DNA from: Bacteroidota bacterium
Lineage (GTDB): Bacteria; Bacteroidota; Bacteroidia; Chitinophagales; Chitinophagaceae
Length of the DNA stretch: 40,209 nt
Assembly (NCBI GenBank): GCA_947456625.1
Contig: CANGQJ010000018.1
Coordinates: forward strand, 1 to 40,209
Direction: 5' to 3'
Below are positions 35,476-40,209 of the stretch, one piece after another (position 1 is the first letter of the stretch; the number at the start of each line of letters is the position of its first letter). The position numbers and the translations under genes are program-made. Under the pieces are notes generated by a model. That model was not told the origin of the DNA, made no database searches, and saw nothing but the letters and a program-made list of their open reading frames with translations.

Positions 35476-36105
35476 TTATTTTTTGATAATTAATTTATCT
35501 GAAGTACGTCTTACTTTTAAAGCACTAGATAAATAATCATTAGCAGCGTCACGGTAACCTAATGTTAAAGCAACAGTTGCGTGTAAACCTTGTGCAGCCA
35601 ATCCTAATTCAGCATCTACAGCTTTAGGATCAAAGCCTTCCATCGGTGTACCATCTACTTGTTCGCTAGCAGCTGCAACTAATGCAAATCCTAAAGCAAT
35701 ATAAGTTTGTTTAGCAGCCCAAATTTGTAATTGCTCTGGTGTTTGATGAGCAATAGCACCTTTCACATAACCAGCAAAATCCTTTAAAGCATCTACTGGT
35801 ACGCCTCTTTGTTCTGCAATTTCTTGCATGTAAGCATCCACACTTGCTTCGTTAATGGTTGTGTGTGCTGCAAAAATTACTACAGCACTTGACTCACCAA
35901 TTTGTGGTTGATTGTAAAAATGAGGTTGTAATTTTTTTCTTGTCTCCTCGTCCTCAATTACTAAAATGCTGTATGGAGTTAAACCAAACGAGCTTGGTGC
36001 TAAACGGGTAGCTTCTAAAATAGTATCTAATGTTTGAGCAGGAATTTTTGCTCCGTTCATTCTTTTAACAGCATAGCGCCATTTTAATGCATCTAATAAA
36101 TTCAT
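35476..36105 (-). CDS. NAD(P)H-dependent nitroreductase family flavoprotein
   Basis: FMN-dependent oxidoreductase of the nitroreductase fold, NfsB-like. The N-terminal MNLLDALKWRYAVKRMNGAK contains the FMN phosphate-binding RYAVK segment. LAPSSFGLTPYSILVIED gives the second FMN contact, and LGLAAQGLHATVALTLGYRD the C-terminal flavin motif. Length 209 is typical (E. coli NfsB 217). Natural substrate unknown; possibilities are quinones, nitroaromatics or other electrophiles. It is transcribed alone, from a promoter overlapped by a perfect-arm palindrome (36127-36144), which suggests control by a dimeric regulator encoded elsewhere. Confidence 0.92.
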   Translation of the reverse strand: MNLLDALKWRYAVKRMNGAKIPAQTLDTILEATRLAPSSFGLTPYSILVIEDEETRKKLQPHFYNQPQIGESSAVVIFAAHTTINEASVDAYMQEIAEQRGVPVDALKDFAGYVKGAIAHQTPEQLQIWAAKQTYIALGFALVAAASEQVDGTPMEGFDPKAVDAELGLAAQGLHATVALTLGYRDAANDYLSSALKVRRTSDKLIIKK

Positions 36106-36126
36106 GGTTATTGTTTTAATATTTAA

Positions 36127-36144
36127 TTAATGTTTGAACATTAA
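36127..36144. promoter_or_regulatory. Operator-like palindrome before the nitroreductase gene
   Basis: TTAATGTT (36127-36134) and AACATTAA (36137-36144) are perfect inverted arms around TG. The site starts just at the -7 box and covers the expected transcription start, a classic repressor position. Confidence 0.5.
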
Positions 36145-36173
36145 AATTACAATAGTTTAGGTTTATCACCAAA
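36142..36173 (-). promoter_or_regulatory. Promoter of the nitroreductase gene
   Basis: On the minus strand TTTG (36173-36170), a 20-bp spacer and TAATTTTA (36149-36142) fit TTTG-N20-TAnnTTTG with one mismatch. The rest of the 222-bp gap up to 36327 holds a possible -7 box TAACTTTA (36316-36323) for the TonB receptor gene and nothing else I can support. Confidence 0.55.
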
Positions 36174-36327
36174 AATACCTGCAATAATGTCTAACTATAT
36201 AACCAATAGCCTCGCAAAAGGTTCAAAATCAATGAATAATAACCCAATTTTTGGTTTTTAACTTATAAATGACTTAAGTTGGATATGGATCATATTTAAA
36301 TTCAGCAATCTGCGCTAACTTTATATT

Positions 36328-38742
36328 ATGTTTAAAAAGCCAATTATTTTATGGATTTGTGTGTTAGGGTTAAGCTTGGTTTTTAATCCCTTAACCGCTC
36401 AAAAGCCCGGTTCCAAACAAGCTAATTTGGCTAAGTATATTTTAAATGGGCAAATAAAGGACGAGGCAACAGGACAAATATTACAAGGTGCCTCTGTGTA
36501 TATAACGGACCTTAAAAAAGGTGCGGTGAGTGATAATAAAGGCATGTACCAACTAACACTAGCTGCAGGTAATTATTTAGTTGAGGTAAGTTATATAGGT
36601 TACGCCATTATTACAAAAACTATTCAAGTTAATAGCAACAGTGAAATTAATTTTGCATTAAACCACAGTGCACTTGAAAGTGCCAACGTAACTGTTACTA
36701 GTTTTTTGCGTGCCACTAGTTCGCGTAAAACACCAACACCAATAAATATAATTCGCAAGGAGGATTTACTTAGGGGCGCTGGTACTAATTTAATTGATGC
36801 ACTTTCTAACACACCAGGTGTTACCCAATTAACAACGGGTCCTGCAATTTCTAAACCCATTATAAGAGGGCTAGGATACAATAGGGTAATGGTTTTGAAC
36901 GATGGTGTAAAACAAGAGGGACAACAATGGGGCGACGAACATGGTATTGAAATTGACGAATACAACGTTTCAAGAATTGAAGTTTTAAAAGTACCGGCCT
37001 CCATTATTTATGGTAGCGAGGCATTAAGTGGTGTAATTAATATTGTATCCAATGTACCTGTTGCAGAAGGGGCTATAAGAGGAAATATTTTTTCTAATTA
37101 TCAAAGCAATAATAATTTACAAGGGTATCATTTTGATATTGCTGGTAATCGTATTGGACTTATTTGGGGCGTTAATGCATCGTCTAAAAAAGCAGGGGAT
37201 TATCAAAATAAATATGATGGCTATGTTTTTAATTCAAAGTTTAATGAAATAGATGCCAGCGCATACACAGGCCTAGAAAGGGATTGGGGCTATACTCATT
37301 TTTTTGTAAGCATGTTTAACCAACAACTAGGCATGATAGAGGGGGTGCGTAATAATATGGGCCAGTTTTTAAAACAAGTGTACAACACACAAATTCCTGC
37401 TACTAATTTGGATTTTAGTTCCACCACACCTACCGTCCCTTATCAACATATTATACATACCAAATACACTTTAGATAATAATATTAAATGGGGTGAGGGG
37501 AGGTTAAAAGCAAATATTGCGTATCAGCAAAACCAGCGCATGGAATATGGCAATAGTATTTTACCTACCCAAAAAAGTTTATTCTTTGACTTAGGTACTT
37601 TAAATTATTCTTTTCAATATTTATTACCAGATAATAATAATTGGAAACATACTATTGGTGTAAACGGTACGCAACAGGAAAATATAAACAGAGGCGAGGA
37701 GGCTTTAATACCTGCTTATAAAACCACAGAGCTTGGATTATTTTTCTTTACACAAAAAAAATACGAAACCATTACTTTAAGTGGTGGTGCACGCATAGAT
37801 AAAAAAGGCGTAGAGTTTGATAAACTTAATACACTTAACACCCCAAGCAATAATGTGCATCAACAAAAGGATTTTGGTGATATTGCTGGTTCCTTTGGTA
37901 TGTCCTACGAGCCCAATAAACAATGGGTTTTTAAATTAAATATAGCAAGGGGTTACCGTGCGCCCAATATGGCCGAGCTTGGTAGCAATGGCGCACACGA
38001 GGGTACCAACCGTTATGAATATGGCAATGCTAATTTAAATTCCGAAAAAAGTTTACAATTTGATTTAGGCACCGAGTGGAGTAGTGAGCACGTTTCTTTT
38101 TCGGGAAATGTTTTTTACAATATGGTTAGCGGATATATTTATTATCAAAAAATAAATAATAAAGCAGGTGGGGACTCTACGCTTATAAAGGATGGTCAAA
38201 AGTTTTTTGCATTTGCTTATGAGCAACAAAATGCAAATTTATATGGGGCCGAGTGTAATTTGGATTTTCATCCGCATCCCTTGGATGGATTACACATTGA
38301 AAATACTTTGTCCTATGTACGTGGTGAATTTAATAACCCTGTGGACTATAGTAAAAACCTACCCACTATTCCACCGTTTAGATGGTTATCAGAAATTAAA
38401 TATGAGTTTGGTAAACAACCTGGTGTTAATAAAAACAATTATGTTTCCTTGCAGTTTGATAATGTGTCTGGTCAAAATAATCCTTTTACTGGATACAATA
38501 CCGAGACTGCCACTGCTGGTTATACCTTAATTAATGTTGGCATGGGTACGCATATTAAACACAACGGAAAACAAATTTGTAGTGTAAGCTTAGTAGCGCA
38601 AAACCTAAGTGATATTGCGTATCAAAACCATTTAAGCCGTTTAAAATACACCGACGAAAATATGGCCACCGGCCGCATGGGTGTTTACAATATGGGTCGC
38701 AATTTTAGCCTTAAACTAAATGTGCCCTTGGTGTTTGATTAA
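36328..38742 (+). CDS. TonB-dependent outer membrane receptor
   Basis: Outer-membrane active transporter energised by TonB-ExbB-ExbD. Order: signal peptide (hydrophobic ILWICVLGLSLVFNP, cleavage near TAQ at residue 25); a carboxypeptidase-regulatory-like domain (~residues 38-115, ILNGQIKDEATGQILQGASV); then the plug (~135-245, with GVTQLTTGPAISKPIIRGLG and YGSEALSGVINIVSN); and a 22-strand barrel to residue 804, ending in hydrophobic SLKLNVPLVFD. The plug motif EGQQWGDEHGIEID recalls ZnuD-like metal receptors, so a metal or metal-complex substrate is possible but unproved. No SusD partner is adjacent, which argues against a glycan-uptake pair. Confidence 0.92.
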   Translation: MFKKPIILWICVLGLSLVFNPLTAQKPGSKQANLAKYILNGQIKDEATGQILQGASVYITDLKKGAVSDNKGMYQLTLAAGNYLVEVSYIGYAIITKTIQVNSNSEINFALNHSALESANVTVTSFLRATSSRKTPTPINIIRKEDLLRGAGTNLIDALSNTPGVTQLTTGPAISKPIIRGLGYNRVMVLNDGVKQEGQQWGDEHGIEIDEYNVSRIEVLKVPASIIYGSEALSGVINIVSNVPVAEGAIRGNIFSNYQSNNNLQGYHFDIAGNRIGLIWGVNASSKKAGDYQNKYDGYVFNSKFNEIDASAYTGLERDWGYTHFFVSMFNQQLGMIEGVRNNMGQFLKQVYNTQIPATNLDFSSTTPTVPYQHIIHTKYTLDNNIKWGEGRLKANIAYQQNQRMEYGNSILPTQKSLFFDLGTLNYSFQYLLPDNNNWKHTIGVNGTQQENINRGEEALIPAYKTTELGLFFFTQKKYETITLSGGARIDKKGVEFDKLNTLNTPSNNVHQQKDFGDIAGSFGMSYEPNKQWVFKLNIARGYRAPNMAELGSNGAHEGTNRYEYGNANLNSEKSLQFDLGTEWSSEHVSFSGNVFYNMVSGYIYYQKINNKAGGDSTLIKDGQKFFAFAYEQQNANLYGAECNLDFHPHPLDGLHIENTLSYVRGEFNNPVDYSKNLPTIPPFRWLSEIKYEFGKQPGVNKNNYVSLQFDNVSGQNNPFTGYNTETATAGYTLINVGMGTHIKHNGKQICSVSLVAQNLSDIAYQNHLSRLKYTDENMATGRMGVYNMGRNFSLKLNVPLVFD

Positions 38743-38767
38743 TGATAGTTTATAAATATATTTTGAA

Positions 38768-38809
38768 TTACTCATTACATTGAGTAATTTTACTCACTAC
38801 ACTGAGTAA
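38768..38809. promoter_or_regulatory. Two tandem 20-bp palindromes before the ATPase gene
   Basis: TTACTCATTACATTGAGTAA (38768-38787) and TTACTCACTACACTGAGTAA (38790-38809) have identical 7-bp inverted arms (TTACTCA/TGAGTAA) and differ only at two central bases, T to C in both. They are exactly 22 bp apart, about two helical turns, and the second ends 10 bp before the ATG. This is the architecture of a cooperative dimer-binding operator pair. Confidence 0.75.
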
Positions 38810-38819
38810 AATATATAAT

Positions 38820-40007
38820 ATGTTCCAACGACCTCATTTACAACAACTTAAGGAAAGGATGCTTGAAAGCAGACGCTTTATTCAAGTAATTGTTGGGCCT
38901 AGACAGGTGGGTAAAACAACCCTGGTTGGCCAATTGGTTAAAGAATTGTCTATTCCAAGTCATATGGTTTCGGCGGATGGAATAGCTGCTTCCAATATTG
39001 TTTGGTTAAATCAACAGTGGGAAACTGCAAGACAATTATTAAAATCAAATAAACATATTTCGTATTTATTAGTGATAGATGAGATACAAAAAATAGATAA
39101 TTGGAGCGAAACAGTAAAAACATTGTGGGATGAGGACACCAAAAATAACTGCAATTTAAAAGTATTAATTTTGGGTTCATCTCGATTAATATTACAAAAA
39201 GGATTGACCGAATCCTTAGCAGGCAGATTTGAAAAAACATATATGGGGCATTGGAGTTTTCAAGAAATGAAAGATGCATTTGGTTTTACTCAAGAACAAT
39301 ATGTTTGGTTTGGTGGCTACCCAGGTTCGGCATCTTTAATTCATGATGAACAAAGGTGGAAACATTATATCAAAGAGTCTTTAATTGAAACAAGTATTTT
39401 AAAAGATGTTTTAATGTTAGCGAGAATTGATAAACCTGTTTTATTAAAAAATCTTTTTGAAATTGGCTGCTTTTATTCCGGACAAATATTATCGTATACA
39501 AAAATTATGGGTCAATTGCAAGGTGTGGGCAATACCACAACACTTTCCAATTATTTAAATTTATTAGATACAGCTGGATTATTGTCTGGCATTGAAAAAT
39601 TTTCACCTTCTATAATACGCAAACGATCATCAAGCCCAAAATTTCAAGTACATAATACAGCATTAATTAGTGGACAATCTACAACATTGTTTAATGACAT
39701 TAAAAATAATTCGGCAGCATGGGGTAGAATAGTAGAATCGGCAATTGGCGCTCATTTACTTAATTATTCATTAACCATGGACTATGTCTTAAATTATTGG
39801 AGAGAGGGAGACGCCGAAGTGGATTTTGTAATAACAAAAAATAATATTTCTGTTGCTATTGAAGTTAAATCAAGTAAGGCTACTATTACAAATGGGATGA
39901 AGCAGTTTCAAAAACGATATGCACCTCAAAAAATAATTTTAATTGGTGCAGATGGAATAAAGTGGCAGGATTTTTTAATGATGAATCCAAGTGATTTGTT
40001 TTCATAA
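38820..40007 (+). CDS. AAA-family ATPase with DUF4143 C-terminal domain
   Basis: Predicted cytoplasmic P-loop ATPase of the COG1373-like group found widely as single genes in bacteria; cellular role unknown. Walker A is GPRQVGKTT (residues 26-34) and Walker B is LLVIDEIQ (83-90). The sensor region LKVLILGSSRLILQKGLTES and LAGRF follow. The C-terminal half carries DUF4143: a winged-helix-like middle (TTTLSNYLNLLDTAGLLSGI), then E333-x-D335 in EGDAEVDFVI and E348-V-K350 in AIEVKSSK, the pattern of the PD-(D/E)xK nuclease fold. Whether it cuts DNA is not known. Length 395 is typical. A distinctive operator pair lies directly upstream. Confidence 0.9.
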   Translation: MFQRPHLQQLKERMLESRRFIQVIVGPRQVGKTTLVGQLVKELSIPSHMVSADGIAASNIVWLNQQWETARQLLKSNKHISYLLVIDEIQKIDNWSETVKTLWDEDTKNNCNLKVLILGSSRLILQKGLTESLAGRFEKTYMGHWSFQEMKDAFGFTQEQYVWFGGYPGSASLIHDEQRWKHYIKESLIETSILKDVLMLARIDKPVLLKNLFEIGCFYSGQILSYTKIMGQLQGVGNTTTLSNYLNLLDTAGLLSGIEKFSPSIIRKRSSSPKFQVHNTALISGQSTTLFNDIKNNSAAWGRIVESAIGAHLLNYSLTMDYVLNYWREGDAEVDFVITKNNISVAIEVKSSKATITNGMKQFQKRYAPQKIILIGADGIKWQDFLMMNPSDLFS

Positions 40008-40068
40008 TTATCCAAGTCCAAATAGCTACAATAACATAATTAATAAGACCAACAAAATTTATTTTTTG

Positions 40069-40075
40069 TATCTTG
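40069..40075 (+). promoter_or_regulatory. Candidate -7 promoter element before the last gene
   Basis: TATCTTG lies 37 bp before the ATG at 40113 and repeats the element seen before pyrH. It follows a T-run (TTTATTTTTTG) and is the only promoter-like sequence in the 105-bp gap after the ATPase. Confidence 0.4.
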
Positions 40076-40112
40076 TAACAACTAATTATGAAAGTTTTCA
40101 AAAATAAATTTT

Positions 40113-40209
40113 ATGCATAAAAAATTAATATTAGCCATTGCTACAATTATGTGTTTAGGTGTTAGTGCGCAAAACAATAGCACTGTAAAAGAAACTAGTA
40201 AGGGCTTAA
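40113..40209 (+). CDS. Secreted protein, N-terminus only (cut by window end)
   Basis: An open frame starts with ATG at 40113 and runs through the last base of the window. The 32 visible residues are a signal peptide: basic MHKK, hydrophobic LILAIATIMCLGV, and cleavage near SAQ (residues 18-20), followed by a polar NNSTVKETSKG segment. The Bacteroidota-style SAQ site suggests export to the periplasm or beyond. Too little is present to name a family. Confidence 0.7.
   Translation, partial: MHKKLILAIATIMCLGVSAQNNSTVKETSKGL

Noticed and set aside
38192..38530. A 112-codon ORF in another frame inside the TonB receptor gene
   Set aside because: It is fully contained in the receptor barrel, which keeps normal codon use and TonB-receptor features there; no sign of a second product.
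40088..40120. ATG at 40088 before the last gene as its start or as a leader peptide
   Set aside because: It encodes only ten residues before a TAA, in a different reading frame from the signal-peptide ORF at 40113; nothing supports it as a real gene.

Overview
The window comes from a low-GC Bacteroidota chromosome, most likely of the Chitinophagaceae/Sphingobacteriia type. This is inferred from the A/T-rich code, the absence of Shine-Dalgarno sequences, starts of the form (A/T)-rich-attATG, signal peptides ending in the ...(S/N)AQ form, a TonB receptor with an N-terminal carboxypeptidase-regulatory-like domain, and promoters of the TTTG-N19/20-TAnnTTTG type. There are no tRNA or rRNA genes, insertion sequences, CRISPR arrays or prophage genes that I can recognise. 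Most of the window is core metabolism.

Layout. (1) Bases 1-5107, plus strand: the 3' part of rpsB, then tsf (strong terminator after it), then pyrH, an orphan TolC-like gene and galK, closed by a bidirectional terminator. Between rpsB and tsf lies a long hairpin with a GCAA tetraloop. (2) Bases 5136-12063, minus strand: a tetR-tolC-acrA-acrB tripartite RND efflux operon whose promoter carries an inverted repeat that is a good candidate TetR operator. (3) Bases 12093-17030, plus strand: a DUF502 membrane protein, serC, a DUF1015 protein and a long-chain acyl-CoA synthetase. A convergent Bacteroidota-type helical protein of unknown function (17027-18562) shares a TTAA stop with the last of these. 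(4) Bases 18741-34528, plus strand: a 12-gene amino-acid block, leuA-leuC-leuD-leuB-ilvD-ilvB-ilvN-ilvC-ilvA-thrA-thrB-thrC. It runs from aspartate-derived homoserine to threonine, on to 2-oxobutyrate, and through the branched-chain pathway to leucine. Only asd and the branched-chain aminotransferase are missing. A 24-codon ORF containing a hairpin overlaps the leuA start. (5) Bases 34529-40209: an accessory-looking end. It holds decayed coding fragments, a 5'-truncated HigB-like toxin remnant next to an intact HigA-type antitoxin, a nitroreductase with an operator-like palindrome, a TonB-dependent receptor, an AAA ATPase of the DUF4143 type preceded by two tandem near-identical 20-bp palindromes exactly 22 bp apart, and the start of a secreted protein cut by the window end.

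The most interesting non-coding signals are the paired palindromes before the ATPase (38768-38809), the rpsB-tsf hairpin, the leuA leader ORF and the repeat/palindrome cluster between ilvD and ilvB. No complete, clearly novel multi-gene system is visible. All calls were made by eye from sequence and family knowledge; no database search or folding program was run.
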